Shown here: positions 36,862 through 45,528 of the stretch, piece after piece
How positions within the stretch are numbered: the stretch's first letter is position 1
Layout of the letters: each line of letters opens with the position of its first letter
NCBI GenBank assembly: GCA_963663675.1
Contig: OY760498.1
Span: 1,240,001 to 1,304,000, forward strand
Source of the DNA: CAINVV01 sp963663675
GTDB lineage: Bacteria > Bacteroidota > Bacteroidia > Bacteroidales > Prolixibacteraceae
Reading direction: 5' to 3'
DNA: 64,000 nt
The notes under the pieces: model-generated
Database searches by the model: none
What the model was told of the DNA's origin: nothing
What the model saw: only the letters and a program-made list of their open reading frames with translations
Made by a program: the position numbers and the translations under genes

Positions 36862-37018
36862 GCACTTTCAGCACTTTCACGATTAACATACACAATAACA
36901 AGTATTTAAACAGTGATCAATAATAATATCTCTTTAGGACTTTCAGCACTCTCAGCACTTAAAAAAATGAAAACAGTGCTCAGAAAAAGAAAAAAGTGAT
37001 CAATAGTGCTCAGAAAAA
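36862..37018. repeat. iteron-like repeats, candidate replication origin or control region
   Basis: A gene-free stretch after the helicase gene. Direct 9-bp units GCACTTTCA occur at 36862-36870 and 36871-36879. Variant units GGACTTTCA (36937-36945), GCACTCTCA (36946-36954) and GCACTT (36955-36960) follow. In the opposite sense, AGTGCTCAGAAAAA occurs at 36975-36988 and 37005-37018. AGTGATCAATA occurs at 36912-36922 and 36995-37005. Repeats with a 9-bp period beside replication genes fit initiator binding. Confidence 0.6.
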
Positions 37019-37122
37019 ATATATGCAGCACTGCATAAGTGTTTGAATTTTTGATAATTAAATTAAATAGTGCCGAAAGTGACAATTAAATTCAATTATT
37101 GATAGACAGTAAAAAAAGAGTT

Positions 37123-37350
37123 ATGGAAGTCTTTGAAATTCATCTGGAAGTAGGGTATTGCGGAGGGGCCAAAAGATATTTTATATCACAACCAACCTTT
37201 GCAGCTACTGGATGGGAGGCAGCCGAAAAGTGCCGGGAATTCCTTATTGTGAAGCAAGGAGTTAAATCTGTAGAACTCAAATATTGGAGAGTACTAAACC
37301 CGTTCAAGGCCCATTTTTTAAAATTCATACCCATTGCAAAACATAGATAA
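37123..37350 (+). CDS. small element protein of unknown function
   Basis: 75 residues from the ATG at 37123, which has an A/G-rich stretch (AAAAAAAGAG) just before it; an upstream TTG is less likely. The product (MEVFEIHLEVGYCGGAKRYF...) has mixed alpha/beta character, no membrane segment and one Cys-Gly-Gly turn. I do not recognise it. It ends 1 base before the primase ATG, so the two are an operon. Confidence 0.55.
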   Translation: MEVFEIHLEVGYCGGAKRYFISQPTFAATGWEAAEKCREFLIVKQGVKSVELKYWRVLNPFKAHFLKFIPIAKHR

Positions 37351-37351
37351 A

Positions 37352-38230
37352 ATGAATTGCCAGGAAGCGAATAGAATCCCCATTACCGGGTTTCTGATAA
37401 GCAAAATGATCCATCCGGATAAGCTAAATGGAAACATGTTTTGGTACCGGTCCCCTTTAAGAAACGAAGATACAGCCAGCTTTAAAGTTGACAGGCTAAA
37501 GAATGTGTGGTTTGATTTTGGCATGGGCATAGGTGGACACTTGATCGACCTCGTATGCAGGATGTATAATGTAAGTGTGAGTGGAGCTTTACTTGTCATT
37601 GCCGGGTTATCTCCTGCGGATCCTTCACTTTCCTTTTTTGAAAAGCCCAATCTATCAGAACCGGAATCAGTCATAAAGATACTGAATGTGCAGCAGCTTC
37701 AGAACAAAGCTTTGATTCAATACCTGGTCAGCCGGAAAATCAATTTGCCGGTCGCAACAAAGTTTGTTGATGAGGTACAATATTCCGCTTATCCCGGGCA
37801 AACAAGACCCTATTTCGCCATTGGATTTAAAAATGACAAAGGAGGTTATGAACTTCGAAACGGGTACAAAACGAAAAATTTCCCATCCGGGTTCAAGGGA
37901 GCTTGCTCACCCAAAGCAATCACAACCATTCCTGGACAAAACAGGTCTGTCGTGAATGTGTTTGAGGGGTGCATGGACCAGTTGTCTGCCTTAACCTATT
38001 TCAAGACCGACCGGCCAACGTGTGACATTGTTGTTTTGAACGGCGTTGGCATGGTAAAAGAATTCACTCAAATAATGGGATCCTATTCAAAAATCAATCT
38101 ATTCTTAGACAATGATCCCGCAGGAGATCGGGCGGCAGCTCTCATCCAAGACCAGAGGCCAGACGCAATTAATCAATCCCAAATTATATATCCGGCATTC
38201 AATGACTTCAATGAATTTTTATGCTCATAA
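37352..38230 (+). CDS. Toprim-domain DNA primase-like protein
   Basis: A 292-residue protein from the ATG at 37352. The N-terminal region (about 25-90) has the MFWYRSPLRNEDTASFKVDRLKNVWFDFG pattern of a DnaG-type (CHC2-like) domain without the zinc cysteines. The C-terminal half is a Toprim fold: VNVFEGCMDQLSAL carries the catalytic Glu and INLFLDNDPAGDRAA the DxD motif. It is typical of Bacteroidetes mobile elements and probably makes primers for replication driven by the SF3 helicase at 35285. Confidence 0.85.
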   Translation: MNCQEANRIPITGFLISKMIHPDKLNGNMFWYRSPLRNEDTASFKVDRLKNVWFDFGMGIGGHLIDLVCRMYNVSVSGALLVIAGLSPADPSLSFFEKPNLSEPESVIKILNVQQLQNKALIQYLVSRKINLPVATKFVDEVQYSAYPGQTRPYFAIGFKNDKGGYELRNGYKTKNFPSGFKGACSPKAITTIPGQNRSVVNVFEGCMDQLSALTYFKTDRPTCDIVVLNGVGMVKEFTQIMGSYSKINLFLDNDPAGDRAAALIQDQRPDAINQSQIIYPAFNDFNEFLCS

Positions 38231-38239
38231 ATTTTATCA

Positions 38240-38264
38240 ATAACCGCACCAGGAGGAACCTGGT
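38240..38264 (+). promoter_or_regulatory. 25-bp repeat with hairpin, copy A
   Basis: ATAACCGCACCAGG, a 5-base loop and CCTGGT form a small hairpin (ACCAGG 38248-38253 with CCTGGT 38259-38264). A near-identical copy lies at 38577-38601. Copy A stands 20 bases before the ATG at 38285, and its loop includes AGGAGG, so it may control translation. Confidence 0.6.
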
Positions 38265-38284
38265 CACCAATAAAATAAATTAAA

Positions 38285-38557
38285 ATGAAAGAATTGCTTA
38301 ATTGTGTTAAATCGGGTGAAATTGTAATCAAACAAAGATTAATTGACAGACTCAAAGATTATCAAAAGGATGGCGAAGATAATGGACTTGACAGAGACAT
38401 TTCTACTTTATCGGAAGCTGTAATTTTTTTGTGTTTGCTGGTTACTGAATTGGATGGAGAACTTTTAAACGAAGCATATAGTAAGGCTTCGAGAATATGT
38501 TTTGTTATTAATAATTTAAAAGATCTTACAAAGTATAGCCCAGAAAATGCTTTTTGA
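38285..38557 (+). CDS. small element protein of unknown function
   Basis: 90 residues, mostly helical and mildly acidic (KSGEIVIKQRLIDRLKDYQKDGEDNGLDRDISTLSEAVIFLCLLVTELDGELL). I do not recognise it. It lies in the replication operon between the primase and a coiled-coil protein. The 25-bp hairpin repeat stands just before its start, as it does before the next gene, suggesting shared control. Confidence 0.55.
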   Translation: MKELLNCVKSGEIVIKQRLIDRLKDYQKDGEDNGLDRDISTLSEAVIFLCLLVTELDGELLNEAYSKASRICFVINNLKDLTKYSPENAF

Positions 38558-38576
38558 AGAATTGTGAATTTCAAGT

Positions 38577-38601
38577 ATAACCGCACCAGGCGGACCCTGG
38601 T
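38577..38601 (+). promoter_or_regulatory. 25-bp repeat with hairpin, copy B
   Basis: Matches copy A at 23 of 25 bases; both differences lie in the loop (A to C at two places) and the stem is kept. ACCAGG 38585-38590 pairs with CCTGGT 38596-38601. It stands 19 bases before the ATG at 38621, the same spacing as copy A. Confidence 0.6.
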
Positions 38602-38620
38602 TATATAAACAATCAATGAC

Positions 38621-38800
38621 ATGCAAACCAAAACCGATCCAAAAGCAAAAACAAGTTCAGATCTTAGAAAAGAAAATGAATTATTAAGAAAAGTTAACTT
38701 GATGATTGAAAGGCAGATTGCCATTTTAAGGAAGAAAATCGAGGAGGTGAAAGAAAAACTGTCTGCAAGAGAAGCACTTCAAATGTCAAACGTCTTTTAA
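38621..38800 (+). CDS. small coiled-coil protein (59 aa)
   Basis: An intact 59-codon frame from ATG 38621 to TAA 38800. From residue 14 the product is a heptad-like coiled coil (LRKENELLRKVNLMIERQIA, then LRKKIEEVKEKLSAREAL). It sits in line with the element operon and ends 18 bases before the second integrase gene. It could be an accessory recombination or partner protein; the function is unknown. Confidence 0.6.
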   Translation: MQTKTDPKAKTSSDLRKENELLRKVNLMIERQIAILRKKIEEVKEKLSAREALQMSNVF

Positions 38801-38818
38801 CAATTCCGGATAATAGCC

Positions 38819-40090
38819 ATGATAAGAAAAAAACTATTCCGACTTCCTCGCCTGGTGAATTCAGGCAAAAAACTTTCAGACCAATGGTGGGTTGAACTTG
38901 CCTATCGTGATCCGAGAGATGGCAAAATGAAACGTAAACGGTATAAGGCTGGCTTTTCAAGTCTGAACACTAAGAAGGCCCGGATTGACTATTCCAAAAA
39001 GCTAATTTGCGAGCTGACTGAAAAACTTAATGCCGGATGGAATCCCCTGGATGATATTGAGCAAGTTGCCTATGTGGATGAACTGGAATACCACCAGGCA
39101 GCACGGGCGTATGGCCGCAAGCGGGAGTCCATCAAGAACATTCACTTCTATGGTTCCGAATACATCACCTTGATGAAGGGAACTAAGGCCAAAAAAACTT
39201 ATGAATCTTATCGGGGAAAGATCCGGTTTTTTATTTCATGGCTTGAAAAGGAAAAATTAGCAGATAATTGCCTTTCATTATTCAAAGCCGAGATGTTACA
39301 TAAATTCTTCGATCACTTGATATTGGATATTGCTCTAGCTGGCCCCACTGTCGAAAAATACCGGATGACAATTGGATCCTTTTTCCAATACCTTGTCGAC
39401 AGGAAGGTGTTTCAGTCCTTCACTATGCCGAAGGTGGTGATTCCGGAAATATGCGAGGATTTTGCAGCTGTTCCTTTTTTGGATGATGACCTGAAAGGAA
39501 TACTCAACGCTATCCGGGAAGAGGATCCACAACTTTACCTTGCTGCCCTGTTGCAATATTTTTGCTTCATACGCCCTGGCGCCGAACTCATAACCCTCAA
39601 AATTGGACAAATTGACTTTACAAAGCGGACAATTTTTATTCCCAAAAACATTGCAAAAAAGAGGGTGGCAAGAACTATGGACATTCCTGATCAGCTCTAT
39701 GAAGTGCTAATTGAACATGGTCTTCATCGTTATAATAAGGAAATGGTTGTAATCGGAAATTTCGGCCGGCCGGGACTTAAGGGGATAGGATATAATACCC
39801 TTCGGATGCGGTTCAATAAATTCAGAGATCGGATGAAATTGAGCAAGAGTTACAAATGGTATTCCTTTAAACATACCGGTGCCGGCAAGCTCCTGGAGAG
39901 CGGTGCAACGATTGCCGAGCTTATGAATCAGCTGGGCCATTCAGATATAACTTCAACTTACCACTATATTAAAAGGCATTTTGGCGAGAGATCCGTCCAT
40001 GTCAGGACTAAATTCCCGTCGCCTCCAGGAATGAAAAACCAAAAAATCAAGGTGAAAAAGAATTGGCTTCTGGAGGCATGTTATAACTGA
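38819..40090 (+). CDS. second tyrosine recombinase of the element
   Basis: A 423-residue integrase-family protein: basic N-terminal arm region, SAM-like core-binding domain (about 110-205) and catalytic domain (about 220-400). The first catalytic Arg is in CFIRPGAELITL. Box II reads YSFKHTGAGKLL (Lys for Arg), as in many Bacteroidetes mobile-element integrases, and the nucleophile Tyr lies in LGHSDITSTYHYIKRHF. It is unlike the integrase at 32597. It has no second set of att sites that I can see, so it may serve resolution, excision, inversion or a second insertion step. A hairpin terminator follows. Confidence 0.9.
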   Translation: MIRKKLFRLPRLVNSGKKLSDQWWVELAYRDPRDGKMKRKRYKAGFSSLNTKKARIDYSKKLICELTEKLNAGWNPLDDIEQVAYVDELEYHQAARAYGRKRESIKNIHFYGSEYITLMKGTKAKKTYESYRGKIRFFISWLEKEKLADNCLSLFKAEMLHKFFDHLILDIALAGPTVEKYRMTIGSFFQYLVDRKVFQSFTMPKVVIPEICEDFAAVPFLDDDLKGILNAIREEDPQLYLAALLQYFCFIRPGAELITLKIGQIDFTKRTIFIPKNIAKKRVARTMDIPDQLYEVLIEHGLHRYNKEMVVIGNFGRPGLKGIGYNTLRMRFNKFRDRMKLSKSYKWYSFKHTGAGKLLESGATIAELMNQLGHSDITSTYHYIKRHFGERSVHVRTKFPSPPGMKNQKIKVKKNWLLEACYN

Positions 40091-40101
40091 AATTACCAGG
40101 C

Positions 40102-40129
40102 AAGAAAGGCTGAGAAATCTGCCTTTCTT
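40102..40129 (+). terminator. terminator-like hairpin after the replication operon
   Basis: AAGAAAGGC (40102-40110) pairs with GCCTTTCTT (40121-40129) around a 10-base loop. The T-rich tail is short, so termination may be partial. It separates the replication half from the structural half of the element. Confidence 0.6.
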
Positions 40130-40272
40130 CATTTCAGTGCGAACCGTCTAAGGCTAATTACGTGTAATGGCTTGATATATAGCGATAAAGGTGTGTTACG
40201 GTTGTGTTCCAAAAAATGTCCTTTACTTTCGACTTCCTTGCGAGTACCTTTATTCCATCAAATTTTAAGCGT

Positions 40273-40443
40273 ATGAAAAGACCAATGTTGCACATTTCTT
40301 TCAGAATAGATAGACGATCCTATATGAGCCTTCAGAAATTGGTTAAGCAGTCATCTGAATGCAGATCCAAATTTTTGCGAGACATCGTATCTGATGCAAT
40401 AAATACTCCACAGGTAAAACCAATTAAAAATCAAAAAAAATGA
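40273..40443 (+). CDS. small ribbon-helix-helix-like DNA-binding protein
   Basis: 56 residues from the ATG at 40273. A short beta strand (MLHISFRID) is followed by two helices (RSYMSLQKLVKQSSECRSKFLRDIVSDAI), which is the RHH/Arc layout. The stop overlaps the next start (ATGA). It is the first gene of the structural half, so it could regulate the tail genes or be the antitoxin-like partner of the protein that follows. The frame is open further upstream, but no better start is seen. Confidence 0.6.
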   Translation: MKRPMLHISFRIDRRSYMSLQKLVKQSSECRSKFLRDIVSDAINTPQVKPIKNQKK

Positions 40444-40853
40444 AAACAATTATTTCTTTCGCGGGCAGCTCCCCTGTTTCAAGTTTAGTATTTACCAAGC
40501 TTACCAACAAAATCAGCCCTGTAACATTCCGCTTTTCGGATTATGCCATTTCGGGCGTTAAAGAACAGTTATCCTGGGCCCAGATGGAAAAGGATATTAT
40601 TGAGGCCTCACAAACCAGGGTTGTTGTAGTCTCAAATGCAACCTTCAACGAATCAATGGAGCGACTTCACAACAACAAAAATTACTTTGACAGTAAGGCA
40701 ATTGTAATGTGTGGAACGCCTAAAGAAATTCAGGCAGTCAAAAATCTTAATGCCGGGGAGGTATTTGCGGTTGACTCTTCTTCAATTCCAGCCGAGGTTG
40801 CCGAAAATGTTTATAAATATATTTTGAGAGAAAAAGGAGTTTTCTCCGATTAA
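40440..40853 (+). CDS. unknown 137-aa protein coupled to an RHH gene
   Basis: Alternating strands and helices suggest an alpha/beta fold (MKTIISFAGSSPVSSLVF, TRVVVVSNATFNESME, KAIVMCGTPKEIQAVKNL). I do not recognise it and see no known toxin motif. The 4-base overlap with the RHH gene gives coupled translation. A perfect 14-bp terminator hairpin follows 13 bases after the stop. A partition, regulatory or toxin role are all open. Confidence 0.6.
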   Translation: MKTIISFAGSSPVSSLVFTKLTNKISPVTFRFSDYAISGVKEQLSWAQMEKDIIEASQTRVVVVSNATFNESMERLHNNKNYFDSKAIVMCGTPKEIQAVKNLNAGEVFAVDSSSIPAEVAENVYKYILREKGVFSD

Positions 40854-40866
40854 GACAAATGTGACT

Positions 40867-40905
40867 CCAGTTGTACCATTAGAAATAAATGGTACAACTG
40901 GTTTA
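40867..40905 (+). terminator. strong intrinsic terminator-like hairpin
   Basis: A perfect 14-bp stem (40867-40880 with 40888-40901) has a 7-base loop and is followed by TTTAAT. It lies between the RHH/137-aa pair and the tail module, so the tail genes are probably driven by a separate promoter or by antitermination. Confidence 0.75.
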
Positions 40906-40959
40906 ATCATTACAAAATCCTCCTGATGACAATGATTCAAATATTTAATACTCAATGAA

Positions 40960-41424
40960 ATGGAAGCTTCTTTAGAAAATGATGCCTACCAGGTACAAAA
41001 TGAAGTGATTAAGAAATGGGGGTCGATGGTTCAACGTAGGCTGAAATTAAACAGCAACAAGTTCAAACACGGTAAAACAGAAAATTCCATAATTACGAAA
41101 GATGGTTTAACTGAAGGCAAACTGAGACAAAGCATTTATACCAAATATCATGAGTCATTTGGAGCAATTGATTCAGTAACATTTGGTTTTGAAAGGCATG
41201 GAGTATTTGTTCAAAAAGGTGTTGGAAGGGGGCATGGAATTAACTCCGGTTTTGTTGTGAAATCGCCAGAATCAATTAATAGGGACAATCAGATAAAAAA
41301 AATTAGAACTCCGCAAGATTGGTTTAATTCCGATGTTGAGAGAATGCTCCCGGAGTTAGCGGACAAATTGGCGGAAATGAATGCAGACGCTGTATTGAAC
41401 GCAACCAAGATCCTCATAAAGTAA
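40960..41424 (+). CDS. phage tail completion/neck-like protein
   Basis: A 154-residue cytosolic protein. Segments FGFERHGVFVQKGVGRGHG and PQDWFNSDVERMLPELADKLAE resemble small proteins that lie just before tape-measure genes in Bacteroidetes prophages (HK97 gp10-like or tail-completion role). The assignment is from recollected pattern and position. It ends 18 bases before the tape-measure gene and is probably co-transcribed with it. Confidence 0.55.
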   Translation: MEASLENDAYQVQNEVIKKWGSMVQRRLKLNSNKFKHGKTENSIITKDGLTEGKLRQSIYTKYHESFGAIDSVTFGFERHGVFVQKGVGRGHGINSGFVVKSPESINRDNQIKKIRTPQDWFNSDVERMLPELADKLAEMNADAVLNATKILIK

Positions 41425-41442
41425 CACTTAAAAAACAAAACG

Positions 41443-43788
41443 ATGGCAGCAGTTGAAAAAAGGGGTATAAGCTTATACATTGACGGGAAAGAGGTTGAAA
41501 ATGGCTTAAAAAATATTTCTGCTGAACTGAAAAAAGCCCGGAATGAATGGGCAAAAATGTCCGAAGGTTCAAAAGAATACCAATATCAGGCTGAGAAAAT
41601 TAGAGGATTAAAAGCAGTACTGAAAGATCATACTGATGCTATAAGTCAGGTTAAAAGTCCTCTTTCTAATCTTATTGATTCTGCGAAAGGATTATTGCCG
41701 GCGTTTGGCCTGGCTGCCCTGATCGGAGGCGTGACAAATGTATTTGGCAAGATCAAAAATGCCACGCAAACCCTTGGAGACCAATACGAGTTTGTTATGG
41801 GAGCCATATCGAACGGAACTGATCATTTCTTTAAAGTTCTTGCCACTGGAGACTGGTCCCATTTCTTCAGCAATATGAAAAATGCAATTGAAGTCGGGTA
41901 TGAATATGCAAAAATGATGGATCGAGTCGACGATCAGACCAGGGCATTAAGTATGATTGAGTCTGATGCCAGGGCGATGGAGCTCAAGCTTGAGGAAGAT
42001 GTTAAAAACAAAGGTCTATCTATGGCAGATCGGATTAAGGCTGGGAAGGATAGAATTGCACTGGAAAAAAAATTGTCAAGTGACAGAGAATTAATTGCAA
42101 ATGAGAACTTTGACGCAGAGGTGATGTTGGCAAAGCAACAGTCCGGACTTAGCAAGGATCAGTTAATTGAAGTTGCAAAGGACCTAAATTCTGAAAAGAA
42201 GTTACGTGCTGAAGCTTATAATGAAAAAATGAGCCAACTCCGGGCACTTCAAAAACTTAATGTCAATGATACTGTTACCCCATACGGCTCAACAATAAGT
42301 ACACCAAAAGCAGATACAGGAGCTATAACCAGTTTAAAAAATGAAATTTCTTCTTTTCCAGAAGACGTTAAGACATATGCAACTGTTTTGAACCAGTTCG
42401 ACATAATTACCAGGGATCAACAGTTAAAATTTCAAAATGCCTATGTTGCCCGTAATGCTGCAATTAACTCCGCTCCTGAAAACTTGAAGCGAGTTATCAC
42501 TAAGGTAAATTCCCTATTGGCAGAAGATAAAAATACTAAGAAAGAAGGCAAGGAGGTTAATGAAGCCCTGGAAAAAGCTCACCAGGAGAAGATCCTGCAA
42601 CTAACAAAGAGATACGGCAGAGAGGAACAGCTCCAAAGTGTTTTTCAGGCTAAAATGCTCGCTGAAGAGCTGACATATATAGCTGCTAAAATGACCATGG
42701 AGTCTGATCCTTTGAAAAAGCTTGAGTATGAGACACAGCTTATTTTAAAGCAAGGTGAGTATTTAAAAGCATTGAAGGAGGCTACTCCTGATATAATGAG
42801 CAATAGTGCCGATCGTCAGGCATTGAGCAAAAAATCAAAGGATAGCGACTTACTCAAAGAGCTAATGCCTCAAGGATCAAATAAAAGCTCCGAATATTTT
42901 TTAAAACAGTATTATGAAACTCTTGAAGGGCAAAAAGATATTCTGGATAAGCAGCGAAGTGCAGGAATTATCAGCGAACAGGAATATCAGGATAAATTAA
43001 CTGAAATTGTCACTGAAGCGGAAAACGAAAAACTTCAGAAGAAAATAAGTACGAATCGAAAGGTACAGCAGATCACTGCAGCAGCAGCGAATTTTGTATC
43101 AGGACTGATGGAGCTTGAACTTTCTCAGGCAGGTGACAATGAAGAGAAGAAGAAGCAGATCCGCAAGAAGTACGCAGATATGAACATGGTTGTTTCAATT
43201 GCCCAAATAATAACAGCAACTGCTGAGGGGATAATGCAGAGTTTTGCAGAACTGGGGCCGATTGCAGGAGCTATAGCCTCTGTTTTTGTCGGAGCTTCGG
43301 GAGCGGTACAGGTTGCCATGGCAGTCAGTGAAAGAAATAAAATTAAGTCTCTGGCGGTCGGTGGTTTTACTGGTGACGGTGGCAAATATGAGCCTGCAGG
43401 AATAGTGCATAAAGGTGAGTATGTGATTCCACAGGAGGGAGTCAATAACCCTTCATTGATGCCTATAATAGAAACATTTGAGAAGGCAAGAAAAAACAAC
43501 TCACTCTCACGGCTTAGTCTCAGGACTGGTTTCATGCCTAGCAAAACAAATCCCGGTTTTGCCATGGGTGGATCTAACGGCATAAGCAGCCCTGAATCAA
43601 TGATTATTTCAGTAACAGATCTAAATATTCACAAAAGCCTTCAAAACATTGATAAAACATTGAACAAGCTTGAAAAAGTTCTGAGAAAGCCCCTTAAGGC
43701 CAATGTAAATAAATTCGGTACTAATAGCTTGTCTGAAGCCATTGAGGATATACAACATTTCGACAATAAAACAACAAGACAAAAATGA
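41443..43788 (+). CDS. phage tail tape-measure protein
   Basis: 781 residues. The N-terminus (ISLYIDGKEVENGLKNISAELKKARNEWAKMSEGSKEYQY) is the typical start of Bacteroidetes tape-measure proteins. A hydrophobic segment follows (about 84-103), then long coiled-coil stretches (about 150-560), a second hydrophobic alanine-rich region (about 590-630), and the glycine-rich GGFTGDGGKYEPAGIVHKGEYVIP motif (about 640-668). At 0.15 nm per residue such a protein would set a tail of roughly 115 nm. It overlaps the next gene by ATGA. The family controls tail length and may help DNA pass into the cell. Confidence 0.88.
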   Translation: MAAVEKRGISLYIDGKEVENGLKNISAELKKARNEWAKMSEGSKEYQYQAEKIRGLKAVLKDHTDAISQVKSPLSNLIDSAKGLLPAFGLAALIGGVTNVFGKIKNATQTLGDQYEFVMGAISNGTDHFFKVLATGDWSHFFSNMKNAIEVGYEYAKMMDRVDDQTRALSMIESDARAMELKLEEDVKNKGLSMADRIKAGKDRIALEKKLSSDRELIANENFDAEVMLAKQQSGLSKDQLIEVAKDLNSEKKLRAEAYNEKMSQLRALQKLNVNDTVTPYGSTISTPKADTGAITSLKNEISSFPEDVKTYATVLNQFDIITRDQQLKFQNAYVARNAAINSAPENLKRVITKVNSLLAEDKNTKKEGKEVNEALEKAHQEKILQLTKRYGREEQLQSVFQAKMLAEELTYIAAKMTMESDPLKKLEYETQLILKQGEYLKALKEATPDIMSNSADRQALSKKSKDSDLLKELMPQGSNKSSEYFLKQYYETLEGQKDILDKQRSAGIISEQEYQDKLTEIVTEAENEKLQKKISTNRKVQQITAAAANFVSGLMELELSQAGDNEEKKKQIRKKYADMNMVVSIAQIITATAEGIMQSFAELGPIAGAIASVFVGASGAVQVAMAVSERNKIKSLAVGGFTGDGGKYEPAGIVHKGEYVIPQEGVNNPSLMPIIETFEKARKNNSLSRLSLRTGFMPSKTNPGFAMGGSNGISSPESMIISVTDLNIHKSLQNIDKTLNKLEKVLRKPLKANVNKFGTNSLSEAIEDIQHFDNKTTRQK

Positions 43789-45500
43789 AACTAACAATCG
43801 GAAAACAGGATATTGCATTATATCCAGATTCTGAAATATCCCTGGAAAAGTCATCTCCTGTTTTGAATGACAAAGTAGGATCCTTCTCATATCCCTTTCC
43901 AATTCCTACAAAGCCGAATCAAATGATTCTCGGTTGGCCTGGTGATTTACATCGTACAGGGAATCTTCCGGTAAAATCATTCATACTTGAAGACCAGGGT
44001 ATCCAGATACTGAATGGCGAGATTGAATATGATGCAATTACAAGGGAGGACACCGGAATCATTCTTACATCTGGTATTACTGAATTTTACGGCAAATTAG
44101 AGAGCCTAGAAGAGAACGCATCTTTACTTTCAAATATTATTTATGGGAATGAATTCTGGTTTGGCCCCGGACTTGTAAATTACAACGATTTTGCAGCGAA
44201 ATTGCTTCTTTGGGACAGTTATAATGACACGGAAGAATATCATATTTCCCTGGCTCCATTCCAGTTCCGTGAGCCGGATACAGAATTGAAATTCGGCAAC
44301 AAACATAATGATCAGGGACATCTTACACAACCAATTTCTGACGTTGGGAATTATTACATCTACGGTCACCAGTTCCGTGCATGGTGGGTACTGGAAAAAA
44401 TATTCGAGAATTTCGGTTATTCTGTTATCTCTGATGAACTTAGGGAGGGTGATTTCAAAGGTTTGGTCATACTTGGAAGGCCGTTCAGAATTACTTTACA
44501 GACCCCAAATCCCACAAATTGGCCAAGCGCAGGACCTTTTGATGTTCTGGTGGATCCTCCAATGGCAAACATGGAGTATTCTTATTTCATGCCTCAGGTT
44601 AAAATTGTTGACTTCCTTGAAGCGATGAGAGTATATATGGGATTGGTGTACCTCATTGACGATTTAAAGAAGGAGGTTAACATCACTACTCTTAAGTCAT
44701 TACTAACTCCAATTGACTCAACAATAGAACTTAAGGAGTTATCCGGATGGGAACATAGAGAAGGCAAGCCAGCATCCAAAGGTTACAATGGTGGTTACTC
44801 CGTATCATATATGAGTCAAGATGATCCCCTGGACAATCGAGGTGACTATTCCATATACGCAAACGCAGCCAGCAGGGGAAATATGCCCTATGTAAACATC
44901 ATCCCATCAGGACAGGTTGTACATGCGATATTGGAGAACCGGGATTACATACAGAAATTTGACGAGGCAACTCAACAGTATTGGAACCAGATCGGACGAC
45001 TTAAGCCTACAGTTTCAGGCATCGAGTCAACAAAAATAGTTTTCAATGTGAAAGTCCCTGCATCTGATTACACTTCTTACATGTTTAAGGGGCCTATGCT
45101 CAGCCTGAGTTTTACTGAGTACCTTAACTCTTTATACATCTATGACATGAAGGATATTTATGTCTCTATATACAGGGGTATGGTTACTAACTTCGTGATG
45201 ACAAACATTCCATATCAAACCGTCCCTGTTCCCTATATGAGTGGGGATAAATGGAATACTTCTCAGACTGTTTATCTTTCCACTGAGGCACTGATTAACG
45301 CTGTTTACACCGAGTACCTTGCTTGGCAGAACTCTAATCCGAGATCATTTGTCAAATATTTACAGATGACGCTTCCTGAAGTTATTGCACTAAAATGGAG
45401 TACCGTTTATTTTGCTGGAGGGGTAAAGGTCATACTAAGTAAGATCAACTATGAGTTGCCATTTACAGGCATCGTAAAGGTAGAGGGTTATGTCGCTTAA
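43785..45500 (+). CDS. phage tail/baseplate-associated protein
   Basis: A 571-residue protein directly coupled (ATGA) to the tape-measure gene. The N-terminus (LTIGKQDIALYPDSEISLEK...VGSFSYPFPIPTKPNQMILGWPGDLHRTGNLPVKSFIL) resembles distal-tail or tail-hub proteins in Bacteroidetes phages. The middle is beta-rich (many aromatic residues, WEHREGKPASKGYNGGYS). It is likely the tail tip or a hub, perhaps with a receptor-binding part near the C-terminus. The exact role is inferred from context. Confidence 0.62.
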   Translation: MKLTIGKQDIALYPDSEISLEKSSPVLNDKVGSFSYPFPIPTKPNQMILGWPGDLHRTGNLPVKSFILEDQGIQILNGEIEYDAITREDTGIILTSGITEFYGKLESLEENASLLSNIIYGNEFWFGPGLVNYNDFAAKLLLWDSYNDTEEYHISLAPFQFREPDTELKFGNKHNDQGHLTQPISDVGNYYIYGHQFRAWWVLEKIFENFGYSVISDELREGDFKGLVILGRPFRITLQTPNPTNWPSAGPFDVLVDPPMANMEYSYFMPQVKIVDFLEAMRVYMGLVYLIDDLKKEVNITTLKSLLTPIDSTIELKELSGWEHREGKPASKGYNGGYSVSYMSQDDPLDNRGDYSIYANAASRGNMPYVNIIPSGQVVHAILENRDYIQKFDEATQQYWNQIGRLKPTVSGIESTKIVFNVKVPASDYTSYMFKGPMLSLSFTEYLNSLYIYDMKDIYVSIYRGMVTNFVMTNIPYQTVPVPYMSGDKWNTSQTVYLSTEALINAVYTEYLAWQNSNPRSFVKYLQMTLPEVIALKWSTVYFAGGVKVILSKINYELPFTGIVKVEGYVA

Positions 45501-45528
45501 TCCCTAATATATCGTGTTATAAATTAAA

